Notes under the pieces: model-generated
The model's input: the letters and a program-made list of their open reading frames with translations, nothing else
Told to the model about the DNA's origin: nothing
The model's database searches: none
Shown here: positions 9,201 to 16,951 of the stretch, in pieces
How positions within the stretch are numbered: position 1 is the first letter of the stretch
Layout of the letters: every line of letters begins with the position of its first letter
Program-made: the position numbers and the translations under genes
Source: an uncultured Bacteroides sp.
GTDB taxonomy: Bacteria; Bacteroidota; Bacteroidia; Bacteroidales; Bacteroidaceae
NCBI GenBank assembly: GCA_905197435.1
Contig: CAJJYX010000025.1
Coordinates: forward strand, 1-23,440
DNA: 23,440 nt
Direction: 5' to 3'

Positions 9201-10368
9201 AGGCAATAATGCCGTCATCCGAGTGACCGATACCGGCAGTGGCATCGATGCCCGGGAAGTGGATAAGATATTCGACCGTTTCTACCAGATAGACCAGATG
9301 GATTCTACAGATCCGAGCAAGACGGGAACAGGCATCGGCCTGGCATTGACAAAAGGTATCGTGGAACTCCATCACGGTACCATCCGTGTGGAAAGCGAAC
9401 TGGGCAAAGGCACCAGCTTCATTGTAAACCTGCAATTGGGGAACGCACAGTTTGACAAAGAGCAAATAAATAAGAATGCAGACAGCGTGCAGCAGATAGA
9501 GATTCCCAAACCGGAAAACGACGCCTTGCTCAAAGCCGAGCTGGAAGAGAATGCTCCCATCAAGCGCCTGCCGAATGCAAAAATCCTGATAGTGGAAGAC
9601 AACGAGCCCATCCGTGAAATGCTGGCAGGTATCTTCAAGCCATTCTACGAAATACTGACCGCGGCTGATGGAGAGGAAGGACTTGCACTGGTACGCAGCG
9701 AAATGCCCAATATCGTAGTCAGCGATGTGGTGATGCCCCGCATGTCGGGCACGGAACTGTGCAAACAGATTAAGAGCGACTTCAACACCTGCCACATCCC
9801 CGTGGTACTGCTCACTGCACGCACCGCCGTCGAGCAGACCATAGAGGGGCTGCGCATCGGTGCGGACGATTATATCACCAAACCGTTCAACACCAACCTG
9901 CTGATTTCGCGCTGCAACAACCTGGTAAACTCGCGTATCCTCCTGCAGGAAAAGTTCAGCAAGCAGCCTCAGGCTTTCGCACAGATGCTCGCCACCAATC
10001 CCATAGACAAAGAGATTCTGGACCGCGCCATGACAGTCATAGAGAAACATCTGGACGATACGGAATTCAACGTCAACGTCTTTGCCCGTGAGATGGCAAT
10101 GGCGCGTACCAACCTGTTCACCAAGCTGAAAGCCATCACCGGGCAAACTCCGAACGACTTTATCCTGACCATCCGCCTGAAGAAGGGCGCCCTGATGCTG
10201 CGCAACAATCCGGAACTGAACATCACCGAAATAGCAGACCGGATAGGTTTCAGCTCTTCACGCTACTTCTCCAAATGTTTCAAGGACATTTACCACGTCA
10301 GCCCGTTGGCCTACCGTAAAGGAGAGAACGGAGAAGAAAGTTCGGAAGACAGTGAGGAAAGACCTTAA
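6298..10368 (+). CDS. Hybrid two-component system sensor/regulator (HTCS) of the sulfated-glycan locus
   Basis: One 1356-residue protein combines sensor, kinase and transcription factor. Domains in order: signal peptide (1-23); a periplasmic double beta-propeller with repeated LWIGT/IWIGT-type motifs to about residue 670; a Y_Y_Y domain (about 690-765); one membrane helix (about 777-795); HisKA with the FFTNISHEFRTPLTLI motif (phospho-His833); HATPase (NNLLSNAIKHT, DTGSGID, GTGIGLAL); a receiver domain with phosphoacceptor Asp1143 and Lys1195 (DDYITKPF); and a C-terminal AraC-type HTH (about 1242-1344). HTCS proteins bind an oligosaccharide in the periplasm and activate the adjacent utilisation locus. 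By context the ligand is probably a chondroitin/dermatan/hyaluronan unsaturated disaccharide, as for the characterised B. thetaiotaomicron regulator BT3334 (from memory). The start is GTG: no in-frame ATG lies just upstream, and the next Met (15) would destroy the signal peptide. No Shine-Dalgarno is evident. Confidence 0.95.
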   Translation: MRKFTIRLLLILISMVATAMQGQNITFNHLTTDDGLSQFSVNSLYIDENGILWIGTREGLNRYDGENIQTYKLRKNDPHSLFCNNVLRLTGNHNGKIYLLCTEGVAEFNLATQRFTTLLQGNINSIYYNNALFIGEKNEIYRYNEQTGNFDLYYQLPGKNLEIFCMHLDKGYLWMGTTSDGVYRLNLADKELTHPIQKGNITSIYQDSEGELWIGSWEEGLHHVKADGKIEVFEYDAKNPYSISSNFVRACCEDNLGNIWIGTFNGLNRYDKSTGLFQNHAASDAQSDGLTHSSIWCIVKDNQGTLWLGTYFGGVNYFNPEYEIYTRYTYSSIEEKGLSNPVVGRTVEDKDGNLWIGTEGGGLNYYDRRTRKFRWFRPGGGPNSISHNNIKALYYDASKDIIWIGTHLGGLNKLDIRSGRFTHYRMKANDPETLPSDIIRDIAPYQDCLVIATQNGICLFNPADGKCQQLFQDSKEGKKIKMVADITFDNNGTLWIAATGEGVFSYRFDTGKLTNYRHDTANPHSISNNNINNITQDSKGNLWFATSGSGLDLYRPASSDFENFDQAKNGLSSDCIYETQESPTSGKLLLITNEGFSIFDYLHKRFQNYSVENGFPMTAVNENALCVTRDGEIFLGGTQGMISFHEMELNFTPKPYNIILSRLIVNGTEIQVGDETGILQQALYRTPEITLNANQSMFSIEFATSNYVAANKDDIIYKLEGFSNDWNSTRGLHNITYTNLNAGTYNLIIKPNGKDDTLCPQVHLTIHVLPPYYKTPLAYLIYLIVTGILLWYLVRTYKSRIKLRESLKYEQKHIRDVEALNQSKLRFFTNISHEFRTPLTLIVAQVETLMQLQNFTPAVYNKVLGIYKNSIQLRELITELLDFRKQEQGHMKIKVSPHNIVDFLYENYLLFLEYASTKQINLYFEKETDSLEVWYDQKQMQKVINNLLSNAIKHTEAEDSITLSIKTEGNNAVIRVTDTGSGIDAREVDKIFDRFYQIDQMDSTDPSKTGTGIGLALTKGIVELHHGTIRVESELGKGTSFIVNLQLGNAQFDKEQINKNADSVQQIEIPKPENDALLKAELEENAPIKRLPNAKILIVEDNEPIREMLAGIFKPFYEILTAADGEEGLALVRSEMPNIVVSDVVMPRMSGTELCKQIKSDFNTCHIPVVLLTARTAVEQTIEGLRIGADDYITKPFNTNLLISRCNNLVNSRILLQEKFSKQPQAFAQMLATNPIDKEILDRAMTVIEKHLDDTEFNVNVFAREMAMARTNLFTKLKAITGQTPNDFILTIRLKKGALMLRNNPELNITEIADRIGFSSSRYFSKCFKDIYHVSPLAYRKGENGEESSEDSEERP

Positions 10369-10425
10369 TTGTACATCAAGCCGCCATACGATGCAATTTG
10401 TACTTTTTTCTCCCCTCCCATGTAC
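10369..10425 (+). promoter_or_regulatory. Cluster of TGTAC motifs upstream of the sulfatase, candidate regulator-binding region
   Basis: TGTAC occurs at 10370-10374, 10399-10403 and 10421-10425, with the middle copy in the context ATTTGTAC. A related cluster precedes susC (12068-12103), while the promoter region of the regulator itself lacks GTAC. Position upstream of the -7 element makes this a plausible binding site for the HTCS AraC domain; this is inference. Confidence 0.35.
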
Positions 10426-10457
10426 TTTCCTTATACACTCATTTTTGTAAAACCTCC

Positions 10458-10465
10458 TATTTTTG
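10458..10465 (+). promoter_or_regulatory. Bacteroides -7 promoter element for the sulfatase gene
   Basis: TATTTTTG matches TAnnTTTG and lies 32 bases upstream of the ATG at 10498. No standard -33 box is seen at the normal spacing, as expected for an activator-dependent promoter. Confidence 0.5.
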
Positions 10466-10497
10466 ACCTCAGAATTAAAATCTAAAGTCAAAGAACT

Positions 10498-12057
10498 ATG
10501 AAGTGTTTTTCCCCCTTATGGTCTCTGATTCCCGGTGCAGCCCTGATTGCGGGATGCGGAAGCCAATCTAAAAACAAGACTCCGGAGCATTCTCCACAAA
10601 AGCCCAATGTAGTATATCTGATTGCCGACGATCTGGGCATCGGCGATCTGAGCTGTTACGGCGCCACCAAAGTAAGCACTCCCAACATCGACCGCCTTGC
10701 CGGACAAGGCATGCAGTTTACCAACGCTTATGCCACCTCTTCCACCAGCACCCCGTCCCGGTTCGGCCTACTGACAGGCATGTACCCCTGGCGGCAAAAG
10801 AACACCGGCATTGCTCCGGGCAATTCCGAACTCATCATTGATACCGCCTGTGTCACTATGGCCGATATGTTCAAGGAAGAAGGCTATGCAACCGCTGCAA
10901 TAGGCAAATGGCACCTCGGGTTGGGCCCTAAAGGTGGTACAGACTTCAACCACTCCATCAAACCGAACACCCAAGACATCGGCTTCGATTATGAATACGT
11001 CATCCCCGCCACCGTCGACCGCGTTCCCTGTGTATTTGTAGAGAACGGACATGTAGTAGGCCTCGACCCCAACGACCCTATCACCGTGAGCTATGACCAC
11101 AAAGTCGGTGATTGGCCCACCGGTCTCGAAAATCCGGAACTTGTCAAGATGAAGCCCAGTCAGGGACACAATAATACCATCATCAACGGAATTCCCCGTA
11201 TCGGCTGGATGACCGGTGGCAAGTCTGCCCTTTGGATAGACGAGAACATCGCCGATGTGATAACAGACAAGGCAAAGAACTTCATTACAGCCCATAAAGG
11301 CGAACCTTTCTTCCTCTATATGGGCACGCAAGATGTACATGTTCCCCGCGTGCCGCACCCGCGTTTTGCCGGCAAGAGCGGTTTGGGCGTACGTGGTGAT
11401 GTCATCCTCCAGTTGGACTGGACCGTGGGCGAAATCATGCACACTCTGGACAGCCTCGGCATTGCCGACAACACCATTTTCGTACTCTGCAGTGACAATG
11501 GTCCCGTCATAGACGACGGCTATCAGGACCAGGCTCGCGAACTGCTGAACGGCCATACCCCCATGAAGCATTACCGCGGCGGGAAATACAGCGCTTTCGA
11601 CGCCGGCACCCGCATTCCTTTCATTGTACGCTGGCCCAACGGCATCAAGCCCGGCAAACAGCAAGCTCTCTTCTCCATGATTGATGTCTACGCTTCACTC
11701 GCCGCCCTGCTGAACCATCCGCTGAAAGCAGGCATCGCTCCCGATAGCCGCGACCAGCTCAACAACTTCCTGGGAACCGACACCACCGGATGTGACTATA
11801 TTGTACAACAGAATCTGGACAATACACTCTCCATTATCCAGGGAGACTGGAAGTACATAGAACCCAGCGACAAACCAGCACTGGAGTATTGGACCAAAAT
11901 AGAAATGGGGAACGCCCCGCAGCCTCAACTGTACAATCTTTCCACTGATCCGTCTGAAAAAGACAATGTGGCAGAAGCCCATCCTGACAAGGTAAAAACG
12001 CTCTCCACCCTACTGGAAGAGGTTAAGGAAGCAAAGAACCAAAGCGAAAGGAGATAG
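10498..12057 (+). CDS. S1-family sulfatase lipoprotein, probably GalNAc-6-O-sulfatase type
   Basis: This 519-residue formylglycine-dependent sulfatase starts with a signal and lipobox (LIAGC, lipidated Cys20), so it is membrane-anchored in the periplasm or outer membrane. The maturation motif is STPSR with Ser84 as formylglycine precursor, a Ser-type site that needs an anaerobic sulfatase-maturating enzyme encoded elsewhere. Calcium ligands are visible as Asp44, Asp45, Asp333 and Asn334; the catalytic Lys137/His139 sit in GKWHLG, and His281 in QDVHVPR. Position between the HTCS and susC matches, as I recall it, BT3333 of B. thetaiotaomicron, a GalNAc-6-O-sulfatase of subfamily S1_15 acting on chondroitin sulfate. 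The exact sulfate position is inferred from this. The gene has its own -7 promoter element and is followed by a separate promoter for susC. Confidence 0.88.
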   Translation: MKCFSPLWSLIPGAALIAGCGSQSKNKTPEHSPQKPNVVYLIADDLGIGDLSCYGATKVSTPNIDRLAGQGMQFTNAYATSSTSTPSRFGLLTGMYPWRQKNTGIAPGNSELIIDTACVTMADMFKEEGYATAAIGKWHLGLGPKGGTDFNHSIKPNTQDIGFDYEYVIPATVDRVPCVFVENGHVVGLDPNDPITVSYDHKVGDWPTGLENPELVKMKPSQGHNNTIINGIPRIGWMTGGKSALWIDENIADVITDKAKNFITAHKGEPFFLYMGTQDVHVPRVPHPRFAGKSGLGVRGDVILQLDWTVGEIMHTLDSLGIADNTIFVLCSDNGPVIDDGYQDQARELLNGHTPMKHYRGGKYSAFDAGTRIPFIVRWPNGIKPGKQQALFSMIDVYASLAALLNHPLKAGIAPDSRDQLNNFLGTDTTGCDYIVQQNLDNTLSIIQGDWKYIEPSDKPALEYWTKIEMGNAPQPQLYNLSTDPSEKDNVAEAHPDKVKTLSTLLEEVKEAKNQSERR

Positions 12058-12067
12058 AAGTACAAGA

Positions 12068-12103
12068 GTACCATTGTTCATAAAGTTTTGTACGAATTCG
12101 TAC
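12068..12103 (+). promoter_or_regulatory. Perfect 14-bp palindrome and GTAC cluster upstream of susC
   Basis: Bases 12090-12103 read GTACGAATTCGTAC, a perfect palindrome, preceded by TTTT so that TTTTGTAC occurs at 12086-12093. A further GTAC lies at 12068-12071. The site is about 45-80 bases upstream of the susC -7 element, where an AraC-type activator such as the HTCS would bind. Function is inferred. Confidence 0.4.
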
Positions 12104-12146
12104 TATTTGCGAACAATTAATTAATGTATTTATATATTCCATCTTC

Positions 12147-12154
12147 TACTTTTG
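12147..12154 (+). promoter_or_regulatory. Bacteroides -7 promoter element for susC/susD
   Basis: TACTTTTG matches TAnnTTTG and predicts a leader of about 70 bases before the susC ATG at 12231. The 173-base gap after the sulfatase gene supports an independent promoter. Confidence 0.5.
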
Positions 12155-12230
12155 CAATGTGATTCACACTCAAAAGTGAGTACAAAACGAAGAAACAACC
12201 TTTATTAATAACTTATTTAAAATAATATTT

Positions 12231-15200
12231 ATGAAACAGAAACCCAACTTCTTTAAAGCATTAGGTATTATGTTGCTTTCTGTCCTATTTGCCATGCAGG
12301 CCAATGCACAGAATCTCACAGTAACAGGTACAGTGACAGACAATTTAGGTCCGGTGATTGGTGCTTCTATTCAGGTGGAAGGAACAAGCAACGGATGTAT
12401 CACAGACATTGATGGAAACTACACTCTTCCCAATGTCCCGGCAAATGCAACTCTCATATTCTCCTATATCGGCTATCAGACACAAAAGATTGCCGTAAGC
12501 GGAAAGAGCAAAATCAACGTAAAACTGGCAGAAGACAGCCAATTGCTGCAGGAAGTAGTGGTAGTTGGTTATGGTGTTCAACGTAAGAGTGACTTGACCG
12601 GTGCAGTTGCTTCTGTAAAAGCAGCAGATGCATTGAAAAACACACCGACGGGCAATGTATCCGATGCATTGCAGGGACGTATGGCCGGTGTATCCGTATT
12701 ATCCGGTTCCGGTAACCCTACCGAAGACAACACCATCCGTGTGCGTGGTATCAACTCCATCACGGCAGAAACCGGTCCGTTGGTTGTTATCGACGGCTTT
12801 ATCGGTGGTTCCCTCCAATCATTGAACCCTTCCGATATTCAATCTATCGAAGTTCTGAAAGATGCATCCGCAACAGCTGTTTACGGTTCACGCGGTGCAA
12901 ACGGTGTTCTTTTGGTCACCACTAAAAACCCGGACAAAGACAAGCTGACTGTTTCTTTTAATGCGTTTGCCAACATCAAGACAGTAGCTAAGTATGCCGA
13001 TAACCTCTCTCCATACGAGTATGCCAATCTGGTGAACGAATTCGGTAAAGAAAAGTTCGGTTATGAAGACAACCACTATTACAGTGCAGCAGAATTGGAA
13101 GCCTTCAAGAACGGAACAGCAGGTTTCGATTACTCAAGAGAAATCTTCCGCACTGCAGTTACTCAGAACTATGAACTCTCTATAGCCGGCGGCGGCGAGA
13201 AAACGACTTTCTTGGCATCACTCCGCTATCAAGACGATAAAGGTATCATTAAAGAGTCGGACAGCCAAATCTACAGTTGGCGTTTGAAAATGGACACCAA
13301 AATCAAGAAATGGTTGACAGCCGGACTGAACATCTACGGACACTATCGCAATAATACAGCTCCCCGTATCACACAATACGATGGTTTGATCCAACAAGCC
13401 ATGTATTTCCCGAGCACAATCTCACCTAAAAACGAGAAAGGAGAATACAACAATGCCTTCTTCGAAGGAAGTCCGACTTACAACCCTATGGGACACATCT
13501 GGGAATCAGACAACTCCAACAAGACTATTAACAACCGTCTTCAGGGCTATGTACAGTTCAATATATTGGATGGTCTGACGTTCCGTTCACAATTAGGTGT
13601 CTTATTCGACAACCGGCTGAACACTTCAGTAGAAAACGAAAACAGCTATTACAAGGAGAAGGACCAAATGACCCAAGGAGTGGCACGCAGTTACTGGAAT
13701 TCATCTTGGCTGAACACCAATACACTGAGTTATGTCAAGGAGTTCAATAAAAACCACCGTATCAACGCGACAGCCGTATTCGAGCAATCCTACGAAAATA
13801 ATTACAACCATACAAGTACCGCCTATAACATGGACTACATCGACCGCATCGGCATTAACAACCTGGCGTGGTCTGACGCTAAACTCGCTACCATCGGTTC
13901 CGATCGCATCATCAATACATTGATGTCAGGTATGCTACGTGTCAATTATGTATTCATGAACCGCTATATGATTACAGCTTCTATACGCGCCGACGGTTCT
14001 TCACGCCTGCAAGACAAATGGTGTTACTTCCCGTCTGCCGCCTTGGCTTGGGATTTGAAACAAGAAAACTTCCTGAAAGAAAACAGCTTCATCGACCAAC
14101 TGAAACTTCGTTTAGGCTATGGTTCCGTAGGTAACCAGTCAGTAGAAGCCTATCGTATCTACTCCAAAATGTCACCCGTAAGAAACAGCGATGGCAGCAC
14201 CTCCTATAAAGTAGACCGTCCCGCTGCTCCTTACCTGAAATGGGAACGTAACGACCAGGTCAATGTCGGTGTTGACTTTGGCATTCTCAACGGCCGTATT
14301 CGCTTAACAGCTGATTGGTACGACAAAGTATCCAAAGACATCCTGCTGGAACTGGCACAACCTGCCCACATGGGATACTCATCATTGCTTATGAACTCTG
14401 GTGAAATCAAGAACACCGGTGTTGAATTCACTATCAGTGCAGACCCGTTCACAGGCAAAGGCTTCAACTGGCACACGGATCTTACTTTGGCACATAACAA
14501 AGGTACTTACACCAATATACCAACCCCTACCCGTCGCCAACAGCAAGCCGGTAACTACCAGAACCAATTATTCCAAATGATTGAAGGCGAAAAGTTAGGA
14601 ACATTCTGGGGATATACCTTTGCCGGCGTTTGGCAGGAGGACGAAGTAAACGCTCCATTCATTGATGCCAACGGAAACGCTACCGGTGAGACCAACGGTA
14701 AAGTATATGGAGTTGTTGCAGGTAACTCCAAATACGTAGATGTCAACAAAGACGGTAAGATCAACACTGAAGACCAAGGTATCATTGGTTGTGGACAGCC
14801 GACATTCAACTGGGGTTGGAACAACAGCTTCAATTACAAGAACTTTGACTTTTCATTCTTCGTAGTAGGTTTCCATGGATTTGACATCTATAATGCTACC
14901 AAGCAAATAGGTTTCGGTCTCATCAAAAGCCAGCAAGTAGCCGGTGTAACTCCGATGCGTGACTTTTTGGACCGCTGGACACCTACCCATACCAATACGA
15001 ATGTGCCGGGTTTCACCAACGGAGGAACTGAAAACAAAGATTTCTTCTCCACGCGATTTGTTGAGAACGGAAGCTTTATCAAGATGAAGAGCATCACCTT
15101 GGGTTACACATTACCCGAATTGGCATGTAAAACATTAGGCATCAGCAACCTGCGTGTATATGCTTCCATTCAGAACCCATTCCATATTACCAGCTATTCC

Positions 15201-15308
15201 GGACTGGATCCTGAAGCTACCATGGGTAGCCCGTTGGTACAAGGCGTAGACTGGGGTGCATATCCTAACAGCCGCAACTACCTCATTGGTTTAAACTTTG
15301 CATTCTAA
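12231..15308 (+). CDS. SusC-like TonB-dependent outer-membrane transporter
   Basis: This 1025-residue beta-barrel transporter imports oligosaccharides across the outer membrane using TonB energy. It has a signal peptide ending ANA at residue 26, a carboxypeptidase-regulatory-like beta-sandwich (about 29-102), and the SusC TonB-box signature LQEVVVVGYG (106-115). A plug domain follows (about 120-235), with conserved RVRGINSI and SIEVLKDASATAVYGSRGANG, then a long barrel ending in Phe (LNFAF). There is no STN/anti-sigma domain, so signalling goes through the HTCS. SusD follows after 29 bases, the standard pair. By neighbourhood the substrate is chondroitin/dermatan sulfate or related glycosaminoglycan oligosaccharides; sequence alone cannot fix this. 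Length is typical. Confidence 0.95.
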   Translation: MKQKPNFFKALGIMLLSVLFAMQANAQNLTVTGTVTDNLGPVIGASIQVEGTSNGCITDIDGNYTLPNVPANATLIFSYIGYQTQKIAVSGKSKINVKLAEDSQLLQEVVVVGYGVQRKSDLTGAVASVKAADALKNTPTGNVSDALQGRMAGVSVLSGSGNPTEDNTIRVRGINSITAETGPLVVIDGFIGGSLQSLNPSDIQSIEVLKDASATAVYGSRGANGVLLVTTKNPDKDKLTVSFNAFANIKTVAKYADNLSPYEYANLVNEFGKEKFGYEDNHYYSAAELEAFKNGTAGFDYSREIFRTAVTQNYELSIAGGGEKTTFLASLRYQDDKGIIKESDSQIYSWRLKMDTKIKKWLTAGLNIYGHYRNNTAPRITQYDGLIQQAMYFPSTISPKNEKGEYNNAFFEGSPTYNPMGHIWESDNSNKTINNRLQGYVQFNILDGLTFRSQLGVLFDNRLNTSVENENSYYKEKDQMTQGVARSYWNSSWLNTNTLSYVKEFNKNHRINATAVFEQSYENNYNHTSTAYNMDYIDRIGINNLAWSDAKLATIGSDRIINTLMSGMLRVNYVFMNRYMITASIRADGSSRLQDKWCYFPSAALAWDLKQENFLKENSFIDQLKLRLGYGSVGNQSVEAYRIYSKMSPVRNSDGSTSYKVDRPAAPYLKWERNDQVNVGVDFGILNGRIRLTADWYDKVSKDILLELAQPAHMGYSSLLMNSGEIKNTGVEFTISADPFTGKGFNWHTDLTLAHNKGTYTNIPTPTRRQQQAGNYQNQLFQMIEGEKLGTFWGYTFAGVWQEDEVNAPFIDANGNATGETNGKVYGVVAGNSKYVDVNKDGKINTEDQGIIGCGQPTFNWGWNNSFNYKNFDFSFFVVGFHGFDIYNATKQIGFGLIKSQQVAGVTPMRDFLDRWTPTHTNTNVPGFTNGGTENKDFFSTRFVENGSFIKMKSITLGYTLPELACKTLGISNLRVYASIQNPFHITSYSGLDPEATMGSPLVQGVDWGAYPNSRNYLIGLNFAF

Positions 15309-15337
15309 CGATTAACCCTATTAAACAAAAGAACAAT

Positions 15338-16822
15338 ATGAAAAAATTAGCATATATAATAATCACAGGTAGTATGTTCCTCACAACCTCTTGTGTGGAC
15401 TTAACCCAAGAGCCGCAATCCTTCATTACAGAAGAGGAATATATCGCACGCATGGACTTGACCAGCCTGCAACAAGCTACAACAGGTCTTTACAACGATT
15501 TATGGAAGGGCAATTATGGTTTCAACTGCCGCTTGCAACGTATCAATGTATGTGCAGATGACATTACATACCGTGCAGCAAAAGCCAACAACGAACTGGC
15601 TAATTATTACCAGCTGACTCCGAATATCACAGCCAACAATGCGGACTACAAGACTACATGGGAATTATTCTTCACTGTAATCAACAATTCCAACAAGCTT
15701 ATCAACAAGTCAGTGCTTCCGGAAGATGCCACCTTAGCCAAGCAATATGAAGAAGTATTAGGTGAATCCTACTTCCTCCGCGGATTGTCCTATTTTTATC
15801 TGGTGCGCATGTATGGCGATTTGCCCTTGATTTTGAAAGAAGAAGACGCTGCCACTAATATGCCGAGAACAGCCGTAGCCGACATTTACGATCAAGCCAT
15901 TATCCCGAGCTTAAAAAAGGCGGTAGAGCTATTGCCGTCCAAGAGCCGTAGCGGTTTTAGCTCCACTCCCTCTAAATGGGCCGCAGAGGCTTGCCTTGCC
16001 GATGCCTACATGACGATGGCAGGCTGGCCATTAAAGAAAGGGCAAGAATATTACAGCCTGGCAGCTGCAGCAGCCAAGGATATCATAGACAACTCCGGAC
16101 TGTACCTGACTGAGCACTATGCCGATTTGTGGAAAGAAGCCAACAAAGAGCAAGCCAATGAAGTGATGTTTGCCCTCCACCATAGTGCAAATCTGAAAAC
16201 GGCCAGCAACTATGGAAAGTCCTACTATCCAGCCGATTTCACCCCCGCCGGTTGGGCTGACTATTATGGCAACGAAAACTTCTACCTGAACTATCCGGAC
16301 GATGAGCGGAAAGCTTGGAACTACATGACGGAATGGGATACCAAGAATGGGCATGTCACTTACAAAGAAAGCGGTGACAAGCTGCCTGCCATCTCGAAGT
16401 ATTACAACTATGATAATGGTACGCCGGGTAGCAGCCAGCTTGCCAACGGCATCACCTGCGTCTATCGTTATGCCGAAGTCCTGCTGATGTATGCCGAAGC
16501 CTCCACTCGCGCAACCAACAGCGTGAATGCACAAGCCATCCAGGCCATTCAGGAAGTACAGAAACGTGCCGGATATGCAGACAGTCAACTGACTACCACT
16601 ACCGACCCCACTGCTTTCACCACTGCCGTGTCCAATGAACGAGGATGGGAGTTCTTTGCCGAAATGAAGCGTTGGTTCGAACTGGTCCGTCTCGAAAAGG
16701 TAAGTGAAGTAAGACCCGAAACTTGGAATGGTTCGCTCTTCCAGAGAAACAACCATTATTACTTCCCAATACCCTACCAGCAGATTGAATTAACACAGTG
16801 GACCAATAATGCAGGTTACTAA
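15338..16822 (+). CDS. SusD/RagB-like surface glycan-binding lipoprotein
   Basis: This 494-residue protein is the lid and capture partner of the SusC transporter encoded 29 bases upstream. The signal peptide ends in FLTTSC, with Cys19 as lipidation site followed by VDLTQEP. The mature protein shows the family pattern: tetratricopeptide-like helices with GESYFLRGLSYFYLVRMYGD (about residues 145-165), the RTAVADIYDQAI segment, and the conserved C-terminal region with YRYAEVLLMYAEA and NERGWEFFAEMKRWFELVR. It ends in a Tyr after a short tail. Length and order are normal for the family. It is followed by a hairpin that may lower read-through into the next gene. Confidence 0.95.
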   Translation: MKKLAYIIITGSMFLTTSCVDLTQEPQSFITEEEYIARMDLTSLQQATTGLYNDLWKGNYGFNCRLQRINVCADDITYRAAKANNELANYYQLTPNITANNADYKTTWELFFTVINNSNKLINKSVLPEDATLAKQYEEVLGESYFLRGLSYFYLVRMYGDLPLILKEEDAATNMPRTAVADIYDQAIIPSLKKAVELLPSKSRSGFSSTPSKWAAEACLADAYMTMAGWPLKKGQEYYSLAAAAAKDIIDNSGLYLTEHYADLWKEANKEQANEVMFALHHSANLKTASNYGKSYYPADFTPAGWADYYGNENFYLNYPDDERKAWNYMTEWDTKNGHVTYKESGDKLPAISKYYNYDNGTPGSSQLANGITCVYRYAEVLLMYAEASTRATNSVNAQAIQAIQEVQKRAGYADSQLTTTTDPTAFTTAVSNERGWEFFAEMKRWFELVRLEKVSEVRPETWNGSLFQRNNHYYFPIPYQQIELTQWTNNAGY

Positions 16823-16903
16823 TACCGATAAAAACGTAATAACACAATACTTCTAACCTTATTATCAAGAAAATCAATAGACCTTAATCAATTTGATATG
16901 TAC

Positions 16904-16936
16904 AAAAGGAAGGGGCCGTGAGGTTCCTTCCTTTTA
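16904..16936 (+). terminator. Hairpin (terminator or attenuator) between susD and the propeller gene
   Basis: AAAAGGAAGG at 16904-16913 pairs perfectly with CCTTCCTTTT at 16926-16935 around a 12-base loop; the T residues of the right arm serve as a short T-run. The next gene starts only 16 bases later, with no clear -7 promoter element in the 129-base gap. The hairpin may therefore tune expression downstream of susD. TGTACAAAA overlaps the left arm (16899-16907), the reverse complement of the TTTTGTAC word seen before susC. Confidence 0.6.
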
Positions 16937-16951
16937 TTAACAATACACCTT

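Noticed and set aside
9139..10146. A 335-codon minus-strand open frame inside the HTCS gene
   Set aside because: It is antisense to conserved HATPase, receiver and HTH domains; no domain or promoter supports it.
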